This document shows, piece by piece, positions 32,973 to 42,566 of a stretch of 64,000 nucleotides of DNA. A program made the position numbers and the translations under genes. Position 1 is the first letter of the stretch. Each line of letters opens with the position of its first letter. Source of the stretch: Paractinoplanes pyxinae (GTDB lineage: Bacteria > Actinomycetota > Actinomycetes > Mycobacteriales > Micromonosporaceae); contig NZ_JAPNTZ010000006.1 of the NCBI RefSeq assembly GCF_026626335.1, positions 248,001 to 312,000 of the forward strand, in the 5' to 3' direction. The notes beneath the pieces were generated by a model. It was given only the letters and a program-made list of their open reading frames with translations. It had not been told where the DNA came from and ran no database searches.

Positions 32973-34148
32973 TCAGTCGGGCAGGATCGGAACCGAGGGG
33001 CCCAGTTCGCGGCCGATGGTGGCGGCGCGGGTCAGCGAGGTCGAGCCGAAGCGATCGCGGACGGCATCCACGGCGACGTCGAGGCGGTCGTCCTCGGTGT
33101 CGTCGAACAGGGACGGCTGGACGTAGCCGTCGCCGTCGAGGTTGCTGACCGCCACGCCGACCAGGGTGAGGCCGCGTTCGGCGATCAGCGGGTGGGCCTC
33201 ACGCAGCAGGGCCCGGGCGGTGGTCTGGATGGCCCGGGTCTGCATGGTGGCCTTGAGCAGCGAGCGGGAGCGGGTGGCGCGGCCGAAGTCGTCGAAGCGC
33301 AGGCGCACCGTGACCGTGCGGCCGGCCCGGTGGGCGCTGCGCATGCGACGGCTCACCCGGTCGACCAGCGCGTCGAGGGTGGCTTCGATCTCGGTGAACG
33401 GGCGTTGCCGGCGGCCCAGGGCACACTGAGCACCGATCGAGCCGCGGCGGTGTCCCACCCGTACGCGCCGGGGGTCTCGATTTTGCGAAAGCGCATGCAG
33501 GTGGCGGCCGGCGCCGGGGCCGAGCATGGAGACCAGCGCGGCCTCGCCGATGCGGGCCACGTCGCCGACCGTGTTGATGCGGTGCTCGCGCAGCTTGGCC
33601 GAGGTGACCGGGCCGACGCCCCACAGGCGCTCGATCGGCAGCGGGTGCAGGAAAGCCAGCTCGGTGCCGGCGGCCACCTCGAGCAGACCGTCCGGCTTGC
33701 CGACGGCGCTGGCCACCTTGGCCAGGAACTTCGTGCCCGCGATGCCGACCGTGATGGGCAGGCCGACCTGGGCCCGCACCTCGGCCCGCAGGCGGGCCGC
33801 GATCTCACGCGGGGTGCCGCTGACCCGCAGCAGGCCGCCGACGTCGAGGAACGCCTCGTCGATGGAGATGCCCTCGACCAGGGGTGTGGTGTCGCGGAAG
33901 ATCTCGAAGACCGCCTTGCTGGCCGTCGAGTAGGCCTTCATGCGGGGCGCGACCAGGATGGCCGACGGGCACAGGGCCCGGGCCTGGCTGATGCCCATGG
34001 GGGTGCGGACGCCGCGGGCCTTGGCCTCGTAGCTGGCGGCGAGCACGACCCCGCCCCCGACCAGCACCGGACGCCCGCGCAGGGCGGGATCGTCACGCTG
34101 CTCGACCGACGCGTAGAAGGCGTCGAGGTCGGCATGCAGGATCGCCAC
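32973..34148 (-). CDS. dinB: DNA polymerase IV (Y family, translesion)
   Basis: 391 residues. Y-family motifs: HADLDAFYASVEQ with the first metal aspartates, SIDEAFLDV with the catalytic Asp-Glu, helix-hairpin-helix LWGVGPVTSAKL, and a C-terminal clamp-binding QPSLF (about 344-348). I place the start at the GTG of VAILHADLD because TATAGT lies exactly 6 nt before it and a LexA box covers the region upstream. The in-frame ATGs further up fall inside that LexA box. cobF follows after 9 nt. Confidence 0.93.
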   Translation of the reverse strand: MAILHADLDAFYASVEQRDDPALRGRPVLVGGGVVLAASYEAKARGVRTPMGISQARALCPSAILVAPRMKAYSTASKAVFEIFRDTTPLVEGISIDEAFLDVGGLLRVSGTPREIAARLRAEVRAQVGLPITVGIAGTKFLAKVASAVGKPDGLLEVAAGTELAFLHPLPIERLWGVGPVTSAKLREHRINTVGDVARIGEAALVSMLGPGAGRHLHALSQNRDPRRVRVGHRRGSIGAQCALGRRQRPFTEIEATLDALVDRVSRRMRSAHRAGRTVTVRLRFDDFGRATRSRSLLKATMQTRAIQTTARALLREAHPLIAERGLTLVGVAVSNLDGDGYVQPSLFDDTEDDRLDVAVDAVRDRFGSTSLTRAATIGRELGPSVPILPD

Positions 34149-34154
34149 CGCGTC

Positions 34155-34160
34155 ACTATA
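34155..34160 (-). promoter_or_regulatory. -10 element of dinB
   Basis: TATAGT on the minus strand is 6 nt before the dinB GTG, giving a leaderless transcript. It overlaps the proximal end of the SOS box. Confidence 0.6.
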
Positions 34161-34174
34161 GAACATTTGTTCGA
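34159..34174. promoter_or_regulatory. LexA (SOS) box between dinB and a cupin gene
   Basis: The minus strand reads TCGAACAAATGTTCTA, one mismatch from the actinobacterial LexA consensus TCGAAC-N4-GTTCGA. It lies directly upstream of and overlapping the dinB -10. The divergent cupin gene starts 18 nt to the right, so it could share SOS control. Confidence 0.85.
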
Positions 34175-34191
34175 AAACCAGAATGATCGGC

Positions 34192-34626
34192 ATGACGCGA
34201 CCACCCCTGGCCGAACGCTTCGACCTGCAGCCGCACCCCGAGGGCGGCTGGTTCCGTGAGACGTACCGTTCCGCGCAGACCTTTCACCCCGAGGGGTACG
34301 CCGGTGAGCGCGCCGCCGCGACCGGCATCTACTTCCTGCTGCACCCGGGCGAGCGGTCGGCCTGGCATGTCGTGCGCTCCGACGAGTTGTGGTTCTGGCA
34401 CGGCGGAGGACCGCTGACCCTACGGTTCGGCGGTGACGGTGAGCACCCGGTCGAGGAGAGAACCGTCACGCTGGGTGTCGGTGACGGCCACCACCCGCAG
34501 GTGCTGATCCCGGCCGGCGTGTGGCAGGCGGCCGGGCCCGCCAGCACGGAATATGTGCTGGTCAGCTGTGTCGTGGCGCCGGGCTTCGACTTCGCCGACT
34601 TCAGGCTGGACGACAACGGATCGTAA
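34192..34626 (+). CDS. Cupin-fold protein (DUF985 type)
   Basis: 144 residues. The DUF985 pattern is plain: LQPHPEGGWFRETYRS, then the cupin strands YFLLHPGERSAWHVVRSDELWFWH and a second set PQVLIPAGVWQAAGP. Members are cupins without an established reaction. The histidines could bind a metal. Two ATGs (34183, 34192) are possible; I prefer the second, at the family-typical N-terminus. It is divergent from dinB with the LexA box in the 43-nt gap. Confidence 0.82.
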   Translation: MTRPPLAERFDLQPHPEGGWFRETYRSAQTFHPEGYAGERAAATGIYFLLHPGERSAWHVVRSDELWFWHGGGPLTLRFGGDGEHPVEERTVTLGVGDGHHPQVLIPAGVWQAAGPASTEYVLVSCVVAPGFDFADFRLDDNGS

Positions 34627-34752
34627 CGAACAATTTGCCCGGATGGTGACGCCGGTCATGTCCTCAGGGGAATTCGAGGACCACAATCTCCGTTGGTCAG
34701 AAACGGCCCCGGGCCCTACCCCGCCCGGGCCGACGCAATGGAGGAAGCCACC

Positions 34753-35139
34753 ATGTCGCCTCACGGCGCGACGGTTCGGGAGCTCGACCAGCTCACCTGC
34801 CGCGTGTTCGACAGCACCCGCAGTTCCGGGGCGCGCCTCGCCGCGTACCGGATCGACGGGACCTTCTACGTCGACATCGACCTGCCGGGAATCGACAAGG
34901 CCGGTATCGACATCTCGGTGGAGGACGGCGTCCTGACCCTCCGCGCGGAGCGTCGCGCGGATGCGGCCGAGGCCGGCGCCCCGGCCACCGGCCCGGTCAC
35001 TCGCGAGGTCGACCTGAGCGAGGCCGAGTCGCTGGACACCGACCGCCTCGAGGCGCGGTGTGACAACGGAGTGGTCACCTTGAACATTCCGGTCGTCCAC
35101 GAGCCCCGGACGAGCGAACTGGCGGCGGCCGCCGCCTGA
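34753..35139 (+). CDS. Small heat-shock protein (Hsp20/alpha-crystallin)
   Basis: 128 residues. GGAGGA 7 nt before the ATG fixes the start. The alpha-crystallin domain spans about residues 28-115 (YVDIDLPGIDKAGIDISVEDGVLTLRAERR, ending CDNGVVTLNIPV). The C-terminal tail is short and lacks the usual IxI motif. The N-terminal arm is also short, so oligomers may be small. It is an ATP-independent holdase. No HspR-type (HAIR) repeat is seen upstream. A hairpin terminator follows 7 nt after the stop. Confidence 0.92.
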   Translation: MSPHGATVRELDQLTCRVFDSTRSSGARLAAYRIDGTFYVDIDLPGIDKAGIDISVEDGVLTLRAERRADAAEAGAPATGPVTREVDLSEAESLDTDRLEARCDNGVVTLNIPVVHEPRTSELAAAAA

Positions 35140-35145
35140 CGCGAG

Positions 35146-35172
35146 GAAAGCCGTGCGATTCGCACGGCTTTC
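35146..35172. terminator. Hairpin terminator between hsp20 and the convergent dpp operon
   Basis: GAAAGCCGTGCG (35146-35157) and CGCACGGCTTTC (35161-35172) form a perfect 12-bp stem with a 3-nt loop. Being symmetric, it can serve both converging transcripts. Confidence 0.85.
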
Positions 35173-35185
35173 TCCGTATGAAGAC

Positions 35186-35809
35186 CTAGTGGACGAACTG
35201 CAGCCAGTTCAGATTGACGAACTCGTTGCCGTCGTCCCGCACGAAGACCAGGAAGACCGTGTGCTTACCGGTCGTCGGCTCGATGTCGACCTGGTCGGTG
35301 CGCCACTTCTGCCACCCGCCCGTACGCGTGACGTTGAGCGTGCCGGCGGCCGGCCCCTCGGCGCTGTCGAGCCGGATCTCCATCCGCCCGCGCTCGGCGT
35401 CCGACGCCACCCGCACGTCGAGTTTGGTCGCCGCCACCGGCCCGAAGTCGACGTCGTCGAAGCGCAGCTGGTCGCCGTTGGCGATCCAGCCCACGTTCTC
35501 GCCGCCGCCCTCGTCCTCGGTCGGCTGCGCCTGGATGCCCACGTTGCCGTCGGCCGCCTCGGCCTCCAGCTTCGCGTAGATCGTCGGCACCAGCGAAGGC
35601 GACGGCGACGGCGGCGACGGCTCCGAAGAAGCCGGCGGCGCGACAGCGGCAGCCGCCGGCGGGGCCGTCAAGGGCGCCGGCGAATCCTGCCAGCGGCCGA
35701 GGCCGTAGCCGGCGAGAACCAGCCCGAGCCCGGCCAGCGCGATCAACGAGCGCTGCCGGACCCGGTGGGCCTTGGTGCGATAGACGGACGGGCTGGGCGG
35801 CGGGACCAA
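35186..35809 (-). CDS. Membrane-anchored CBM6/CBM35-type protein at the end of the peptide ABC operon
   Basis: 207 residues. A basic N-terminus precedes one membrane helix (about 18-38: SLIALAGLGLVLAGYGLG), then a Pro/Ser/Ala linker (about 40-78) and an extracytoplasmic beta-sandwich of about 125 residues. Its YAKLEAEAAD start, TGGWQKWRT and FVNLNWLQFVH end are typical of CBM6/35 sugar-binding modules. There is no catalytic domain. The start is uncertain: TTG at 35809, or CTG overlapping the preceding stop. It follows the ATPase gene within a few nucleotides and so belongs to the transporter operon, which is unusual company for a carbohydrate-binding module. Confidence 0.72.
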   Translation of the reverse strand: MVPPPSPSVYRTKAHRVRQRSLIALAGLGLVLAGYGLGRWQDSPAPLTAPPAAAAVAPPASSEPSPPSPSPSLVPTIYAKLEAEAADGNVGIQAQPTEDEGGGENVGWIANGDQLRFDDVDFGPVAATKLDVRVASDAERGRMEIRLDSAEGPAAGTLNVTRTGGWQKWRTDQVDIEPTTGKHTVFLVFVRDDGNEFVNLNWLQFVH

Positions 35810-35811
35810 GG

Positions 35812-36870
35812 TCAGGCCGTCTCCGCGAGGATCGACTCGGCCGGCGGCTCGGCGAAGTGGCACGCCACGCGCTGGGCCGGGGCCCGCTCGATCAGGGCCG
35901 GGTCCTCGGTGGCGCAGATGTCCTGCGCCTTCCAGCACCGGGTGCGGAAGCGGCAGCCCGACGGCGGGTCGACCGGGCTCGGCACGTCGCCGACCAGGCG
36001 GATCCGGTTCTTCGGGGGCACGCCGCGGACCACGCCGATGTCCGGCACGGCCGAGAGCAGCGCCTGCGTGTACGGGTGCTGCGGCTTCTCGTAGAGGGCG
36101 TCGCGCGGCCCCTCCTCGACCACGCGGCCGAGGTACATGACCGCCACCCGGTCGCAGAAGTGCCGCACCACGCCCAGGTCGTGCGCGATGAAGACGAACG
36201 CGATGCCGAGCTCTTGCCGCAGGCTCTCGAGCAGGTTCATGACCTGGGCCTGGATCGACACGTCGAGCGCGGACACCGGCTCGTCGGCCACGATGATCTT
36301 CGGCCGGGCCGCCAGCGCCCGGGCGATGCCGATGCGCTGCCGCTGACCGCCGGAGAACTCGTGCGGGTAGCGGTTGTAGTGCTCGGGGTTCAGGCCGACG
36401 ACCTCGAGCAGCTCCTGGACGCGGGCCAGCTCGCCGCTCTTGGCCACCATGCCGTGCGTACGCAGGGCCGTGCCCACGATCGTGCCGACCGTGTGCCGCG
36501 GGTTCAGCGACGAGTACGGGTCCTGGAAGATCAGCTGGATCTCGCGGCGGTACGGGCGCAGCTTGCGCTCGGACATGTGCGCGATGTCGACACCCTGGTA
36601 GCGGATCTCGCCGGCGGTGGGCTCGAGCAGCCGCGTGATCAGGCGCGCGGTCGTCGACTTGCCACAGCCGGACTCGCCGACCAGGCCGATCGTCTCGCCC
36701 GGCGACACGGTCAGGTCGACGCCGTCGACGGCCTGCACCCACTGGGTCTTGCGGGCCAGCAGGCCGTCGCCCTTGGCCTTGAAGTGCATCTTGACGCCGT
36801 CGAGCTCGAGCAGCGGCGCCCCGGGCACCGAGCGGACGCCGGACTTGGCGGGGGTGGTGGCAGCGGTCAT
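35812..36870 (-). CDS. Di/oligopeptide ABC transporter ATPase (DppF/OppF type)
   Basis: 352 residues. Walker A GESGCGKST, Q-loop FQDPYSSLNPR, signature SGGQRQRI, Walker B IIVADEPVSALD and the H-loop AHDLG are all intact. The OppF-type C-terminal extension carries four cysteines (SGCRFRTRCWKAQDIC and later RVACHF), the pattern that binds a [4Fe-4S] cluster or metal in this family. It is the last transporter gene of the operon, 11 nt after its partner ATPase. It hydrolyses ATP on the inner face of the membrane to power peptide uptake. Confidence 0.93.
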   Translation of the reverse strand: MTAATTPAKSGVRSVPGAPLLELDGVKMHFKAKGDGLLARKTQWVQAVDGVDLTVSPGETIGLVGESGCGKSTTARLITRLLEPTAGEIRYQGVDIAHMSERKLRPYRREIQLIFQDPYSSLNPRHTVGTIVGTALRTHGMVAKSGELARVQELLEVVGLNPEHYNRYPHEFSGGQRQRIGIARALAARPKIIVADEPVSALDVSIQAQVMNLLESLRQELGIAFVFIAHDLGVVRHFCDRVAVMYLGRVVEEGPRDALYEKPQHPYTQALLSAVPDIGVVRGVPPKNRIRLVGDVPSPVDPPSGCRFRTRCWKAQDICATEDPALIERAPAQRVACHFAEPPAESILAETA

Positions 36871-36881
36871 GGTCGTCCCTC

Positions 36882-37970
<1,089 letters not shown>

Positions 37971-38019
37971 GCTGCCGCCTTCGTGCTGCGGGGAGTGGAT
38001 TGCGGGATACGGACCGGGA

Positions 38020-38997
38020 TCATCCGAGCCGGACCCGCGGGTCGAGGAACGTGTAGACGATGTCCACGACCAGGTTCATCAGGACAAGCACCACCGAGCC
38101 GATGAGCACGCCGCCCATGAGCACGGGGAGGTCGTACTGCCCGAACGCCCGCAGGGTGAGCAGGCCGAGGCCGGGCAGGTTGAAGATGGTCTCGGTGAAG
38201 ATCGCGCCGGTGAGCTGGAACGCCAGGTCGATGCCGAAGATCGTCACGACCGGGGTCAGGCCGGCCCGCAGGCCGTGGCGGTAGACGACCCGCCGGCGGC
38301 TGATGCCCTTGGACGTCGCGGTGCGGACGAAGTCCTGCCCCAGCGCCTCGATCATCGACGCTCGCGAGTAGCGGGTGTAGGACGCCGCGTTGGTCACGCC
38401 GATCGTCAACCAGGCCGCGAGCAGACCGCCGGCCCACAGTAAGGGGTTGTCGAGGAACGGGTGATATCGCGAGTCGGGCAGGAAGGTGGCGTAGAGGGCG
38501 ATCATCAGGGCGAAGACGAAGTACGGGATGGACTGGACGACCAGGGTCGTGCCGACCACGAACCGGTCGAGCGACGTTCCTCGTACTTGAGCCGCGATCG
38601 TGCCGCTCAGGATGCCGACGATGAGGTAGACGACGGCGCCGCCGATGACGATGGAGACGGTCACGGGCAGGGCCGCGCCGATCAGCTTGGTGACCGGCTG
38701 GCCGAGCGTGTAGGAGTAGCCCAGGCAGGGCGCGTCGCAGTGCCGGACGACGCCGCCGGTGGAGTACTCACGCCCGACGACGATGCCCTTCATGTACAGC
38801 AGAACCTGCTCGGCCTTCGGCTGGTCGAGGCCGAGGCTCGACTCGATGTCGGCCACCCGCTCGGGCGTGCAGCGCGGGCCGCAGATGACGCCGGCCGGGT
38901 CGGTCGGGGCGAAGAAGAACAGCGCGAAGCTGGCCACCAGCGTCACGATCACGACGGAGATCGCGCTCAGGACGCGTTTCAGGATGTACAGCAGCAC
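38020..38997 (-). CDS. Peptide ABC transporter permease (DppB/OppB type)
   Basis: 325 residues from a GTG with GAGGAG 6 nt upstream; in-frame ATGs 18-21 nt earlier overlap that ribosome binding site. The first helix starts at once (residues 2-28, LLYILKRVLSAISVVIVTL), followed by a large external loop with two cysteine pairs (GVICGPRC, HCDAPCLGY), unusual for DppB and possibly disulfide-bonded. Five further helices follow, with the EAA loop at about 220-245 (RASMIEALGQDFVRTATSKGI). A 17-bp hairpin separates it from the upstream lipoprotein gene. Confidence 0.9.
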   Translation of the reverse strand: MLLYILKRVLSAISVVIVTLVASFALFFFAPTDPAGVICGPRCTPERVADIESSLGLDQPKAEQVLLYMKGIVVGREYSTGGVVRHCDAPCLGYSYTLGQPVTKLIGAALPVTVSIVIGGAVVYLIVGILSGTIAAQVRGTSLDRFVVGTTLVVQSIPYFVFALMIALYATFLPDSRYHPFLDNPLLWAGGLLAAWLTIGVTNAASYTRYSRASMIEALGQDFVRTATSKGISRRRVVYRHGLRAGLTPVVTIFGIDLAFQLTGAIFTETIFNLPGLGLLTLRAFGQYDLPVLMGGVLIGSVVLVLMNLVVDIVYTFLDPRVRLG

Positions 38998-39093
38998 CGC
39001 TTGCTCCTCTTTCATCACGGCGCCGGGGGTGGGCCCGGGAAGTGGATCGGACGCGCGTGGGGTGGCCGCGGCGCCGGAGGTCTCTATCTTGCG

Positions 39094-39139
39094 CCCGGGG
39101 TGGCCCGGCCCGCTCAGCGGCAGGCCGGACCACCCCGGG
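39094..39139 (-). terminator. Intra-operon hairpin after the peptide-binding lipoprotein gene
   Basis: Arms 39094-39110 and 39123-39139 form a 17-bp GC-rich stem with one mismatch and a 12-nt loop. It lies 18 nt after the lipoprotein stop. Such hairpins act as partial terminators or 3'-end protectors that raise binding-protein over permease expression. Confidence 0.65.
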
Positions 39140-39156
39140 ATTCAGCAGTTACTGCG

Positions 39157-40899
39157 TCAGCTCTTCAGGAACATGTTCACGAAGAGCGGCATACCCATGG
39201 TCGGGTCACCTGCCGTGGTGCCCACGTTGGTGCCCTTCACGACGGCCAGCTTGTCGTAGTAGGTCGGCAGAGCGACGTACTGCTCCATGACCTTCTTGTC
39301 GAGCGCGGCCCACTTCGAGGTCGACTCCTCCGCCGGCAGGTTGGCGATGTCGTCGATCTCCTTGTCGAGCGCCTTGTCGCTCAGCATGCCCCAGCTCTGA
39401 CCGTCGGCGATGCTGTGCGTCTGGAACAGCACCGGGAACCAGGAGCCACCGGTGGGCCAGTCGGAGCACCAGCCGGCCGGGCTCTGGCCCATGTTGACCG
39501 GGGCGTCGTAGTCGCCCTTCTTGGTCCGCAGGTCGGCGGTGGAGACACCGATCGGCTTGACCTTGAAGCCCGCCTTGGTCAGCGCGTCGGCCCGGATCTG
39601 GCTGACCTGCTGGGTGAGCGGCTTGGTGTTGTCGAAGTAGTACGACAGCTCGAAGCCGGACTTGCCGGCCGCCTCGAGCATGGCCTTGGCCGCCGCCGGG
39701 TCACCGGCGCCCGAACCGGCCAGGTCGGCGATCGGGGTGTACTTCTCGTAGCCCTGCACCGAGGGCGGCATGACCGTGCTGGCCGTCTCGGCCACGTAGT
39801 CGTTGAGGCCGGCCGCCTTGTAGAGCGCGTCGTACGGGTACGCCTTGGCGACCGCCTTGCGGACCTCCAGCGGGATCTTCCGGGTGTCCAGCTGCCACAC
39901 GATCGTGCAGGAGCTCTGACCCTGAACCAGCTGCTCACGCTTGTCGCCGGTCAGCTGCGGGATCAGCGAGGCGTCCAGCTCGTCGTAGTTGATCGAGTTG
40001 GCGTCCTGGCCGTTGCTGTTCAGCACGGCCTGCTGCGACTTGATGGCGTCGCCGCCCCACTGGAAGTTGAAGCCGTCCAGGTACTGGTGGCGCACCGGGT
40101 CGGTGTTCGGGTCCCAGTTGGTGTTCTTCTCGAGCACCAGCGAGGTGCCGGCCTGGTAGCTCTTGAACTTGTAGGGGCCGGTCGCCAGCGGCTTGTTCTT
40201 GTAGTCCTGCCGGGTGTCCTTCTCCTTGGGGATCGGAGTGAACATCGGGAAGGTCATGTAGAACGGCAGGTCGGAGAACTGCTTGGCCAGGTGGATGATC
40301 AGGGTGTCGGTGCCCTGGGTCTCCACGCCGGCGTAGGTGTCGCCGTCCTTGTACGGGCCCTTGTACTTGTCGCCGTCCTTGAAGTACTGCAGCTGGTACG
40401 TCGGGCCGTTGACGTAGATGTCGTGGGCGAACGACCGCTTGATCGAGTACGCGAGGTCCTCGACCTTGACCGGCGTGCCGTCCTCGTACTTGATGTTCGG
40501 CTGCATCTTGAAGGTCCACGTCAGGTTGTCAGCCGACGGGGTGCCGAGGTCGGTGAGGTCCGGGACGAGAACAGCCTTGCCGTCGCGGATGTCGAACTGC
40601 GTCGGCGTACGGAAGAGCGTCTTGCCGATCTCGTTCGAGTCGACGTAGTAGATGTCCGTCGGGTCGAGGGTGTTCGGCGTCGTCTGGGCCACGACATTGA
40701 GGACGCCGCCGGGGCGGGCACCCTCGATCTCCTTGGCCGGACCCTTGGCGTTGGGGTCGGTCGCGTTGACCTGAGTCGTGATCTTGTTGTCGTCGCCGCT
40801 GCCCTGGGTGTCGTTGTTCGACGACGGGCTGCTGCAGCCGGCCACACCGAGCGCCACGGCGGCGGTGGCCGCAATGGCAACGTTAAATCGCCTTGCCAT
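39157..40899 (-). CDS. Peptide-binding lipoprotein of the ABC importer (SBP family 5)
   Basis: 580 residues. The ATG follows GAGGAG closely; an ATG 15 nt upstream is the alternative. A lipoprotein signal ends in VAGC (cysteine near residue 22) with an Asn/Asp/Ser/Gly-rich tether. The mature protein has the family-5 layout: GGVLNVVAQTTPNTLDPTDIYYVDS, WTFKMQPNIKYEDGTPVKVEDLAYSI split by the usual helices, and a C-terminal VNMF end. It is anchored outside the membrane and delivers peptides, or sometimes other solutes, to the two permeases. It is encoded between those permeases, an uncommon but known order. Confidence 0.93.
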   Translation of the reverse strand: MARRFNVAIAATAAVALGVAGCSSPSSNNDTQGSGDDNKITTQVNATDPNAKGPAKEIEGARPGGVLNVVAQTTPNTLDPTDIYYVDSNEIGKTLFRTPTQFDIRDGKAVLVPDLTDLGTPSADNLTWTFKMQPNIKYEDGTPVKVEDLAYSIKRSFAHDIYVNGPTYQLQYFKDGDKYKGPYKDGDTYAGVETQGTDTLIIHLAKQFSDLPFYMTFPMFTPIPKEKDTRQDYKNKPLATGPYKFKSYQAGTSLVLEKNTNWDPNTDPVRHQYLDGFNFQWGGDAIKSQQAVLNSNGQDANSINYDELDASLIPQLTGDKREQLVQGQSSCTIVWQLDTRKIPLEVRKAVAKAYPYDALYKAAGLNDYVAETASTVMPPSVQGYEKYTPIADLAGSGAGDPAAAKAMLEAAGKSGFELSYYFDNTKPLTQQVSQIRADALTKAGFKVKPIGVSTADLRTKKGDYDAPVNMGQSPAGWCSDWPTGGSWFPVLFQTHSIADGQSWGMLSDKALDKEIDDIANLPAEESTSKWAALDKKVMEQYVALPTYYDKLAVVKGTNVGTTAGDPTMGMPLFVNMFLKS

Positions 40900-40930
40900 T
40901 TCTCCTCTTCTCATACTGGGCGTCACCACG

Positions 40931-41983
40931 TCACCGTCGGGTGCGGGGATCGAATGCGTCACGAATCGAGTCGCCGAGCAGGCTCAGCGCGAGCACGAGG
41001 ATCGTGATGGCGGCCACCGGGATCCACAGGTAGAGCGGATCGGCCCGGTACCAGTTCTGGGCGGCGTAGATGGTCAGGCCCCAGGACGGTGTCGGCTCGG
41101 TGAGACCGACGCCGAGGTAGGTGAGGCCGGCCTCGGTGACGATGTAGGCCGGCAGCGCCATCGAGACCGAGATGACGATGGGTGCGACCAGGTTGGGCAG
41201 CAGCTCTTTGAACAGCACCTTGCGGGTGGGCACGCCGAGCACCTTGGCCGCGGCGATGAACTCGCGTTCGCGCAGGCCGAGCACCTCACCGCGGATCAGC
41301 CGGGCCAGGCTGGCCCAGCCGAAGAACGACAGCACGAGGATCAGCGAGTAGAACCGCACGTTGGCGACCTCGTCGTTGGCCACGTTCTCGGTGTTGCCCA
41401 CGAACACGGCCAGCAGGGCGGCCGGGACGGCGATGGCGAACAGCAGGTACGGCAGGCTCAGCACGAAGTCGATGACCCAGGACAGGATCCGGTCGACCCA
41501 GCCGCCCAGGAAGCCGGCGAGCAGGCCGACGACCACGCCGATGATCGTGGTGATCACGGTGACCGAACCGGCCACGATCAGTGACGGGCGGGCGCCGTAG
41601 ACCCAGCGCGCGAACAGGTCGCGGCCCAGGCGCGGCTCGATGCCGAACCAGTGCTCGCCGTTGGGCGCGATGGTCGGGTAGCCGTACTGGTCGATCAGGT
41701 TCTGGTTCAGCGTGGCCGGGTCCTGCCCCTCGAGCTTGGCCAGCAGGGGGGCGAAGATCGCGATCAGCACGAAGAACAAGAAGATGGACCCGCAGATCAC
41801 CGCGATTTTGTCCTTGCGCAGGCGCGCCAGGGCGATCTGGGTCGGCGACTTCCGCCGGGTGTCCACCTTCTTCTCGGACTCGCCGGTCGGCGCCGTAATC
41901 GGGTCGGTCGACTCACCCTTGCGGGCGAGCCCGGCCTCTTCGATCAGCGGTTCCAAGCGTCGGTCACCTCCATCGGACGACAC
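40931..41983 (-). CDS. Peptide ABC transporter permease (DppC/OppC type)
   Basis: 350 residues as drawn. A charged cytoplasmic N-terminus of about 55 residues contains the OppC_N segment (ALARLRKDKIAVICG) leading into the first helix. HWFGIEPRLGRDLFARWVYGARPSL is the conserved loop, and the EAA motif is at about 230-255 (REREFIAAAKVLGVPTRKV). The GTG at 41983 has only a weak, close Shine-Dalgarno. A TTG at 41953 has a perfect GGAGGTGA 7 nt upstream and may be the real start, giving 340 residues. It is the first gene of the operon; the lipoprotein follows after 31 nt. Confidence 0.9.
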   Translation of the reverse strand: MSSDGGDRRLEPLIEEAGLARKGESTDPITAPTGESEKKVDTRRKSPTQIALARLRKDKIAVICGSIFLFFVLIAIFAPLLAKLEGQDPATLNQNLIDQYGYPTIAPNGEHWFGIEPRLGRDLFARWVYGARPSLIVAGSVTVITTIIGVVVGLLAGFLGGWVDRILSWVIDFVLSLPYLLFAIAVPAALLAVFVGNTENVANDEVANVRFYSLILVLSFFGWASLARLIRGEVLGLREREFIAAAKVLGVPTRKVLFKELLPNLVAPIVISVSMALPAYIVTEAGLTYLGVGLTEPTPSWGLTIYAAQNWYRADPLYLWIPVAAITILVLALSLLGDSIRDAFDPRTRR

Positions 41984-42566
41984 ACCTCACATGCGCCGTG
42001 CGTGAGAGGTATTCGGATGCTGCGCTGGGAAAGGTAGCCCGGATCTCGGTCGTAGGAAATGAGTTGACGCATCGAATGAATAACAGCCCGCTGAAAGCAG
42101 GCGACGGCGGACGTCACAACCATCCCCCGTCTCGTACGGTGCGAAGTGCTACTCGCACGGATAAATCGGTCGTAACGTCGTTCAACTTGATCACCAATGT
42201 CCGGTTTGGAATATCAGAGGGCAATCGTACTGTTGCGCAAAGTTATCGAAGTCATCCTCGCCGGGCCGCCGCCCGCTGTTTCGCCCGCGTTTCCTGACAG
42301 TGTCGATCTTGGCGACCGACCGCCGTTGGTTTCTACGGCGATGACCGTGCGTCGGCGCAAGATCTTCGGTCGGCACGCCATTACGGGGTCGTATCGACGG
42401 CCATCCCGCCCATCGGAACGCGGTTGTCCGGTGATCTTCGGTGCTCCGGCGTATCGCCGGGGCTACGCGCAGTAGGGCCGGGAAAGGTCGTCATACGGAG
42501 ACGACGGCCATTCCGATAACGAATCGGGGAGCCATTCGCCGCCCTTTCCAGACTTCGAAGTCGGTC
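41984..42566. other. 583-bp intergenic region, AT-richer, no convincing gene
   Basis: The promoter of the peptide-importer operon must lie here. GC content is visibly lower than around it. Short open frames (for example 42197-42475 on the plus strand) lack a ribosome binding site, codon bias and family resemblance. I see no clear operator, riboswitch or RNA gene. A small inverted repeat (GTCGTC...GACGAC, about 42487-42505) is present near the right end. Confidence 0.5.

Noticed and set aside
38461..41007. Long plus-strand frame (848 codons) across the peptide importer genes
   Set aside because: It runs opposite to permease and lipoprotein genes with clear family motifs. Its sequence is His/Arg/Asp/Val-rich with no domain.
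42197..42475. Possible 92-codon gene upstream of the LLM oxidoreductase
   Set aside because: No ribosome binding site, no codon bias and no recognisable family; it lies in AT-richer intergenic DNA.
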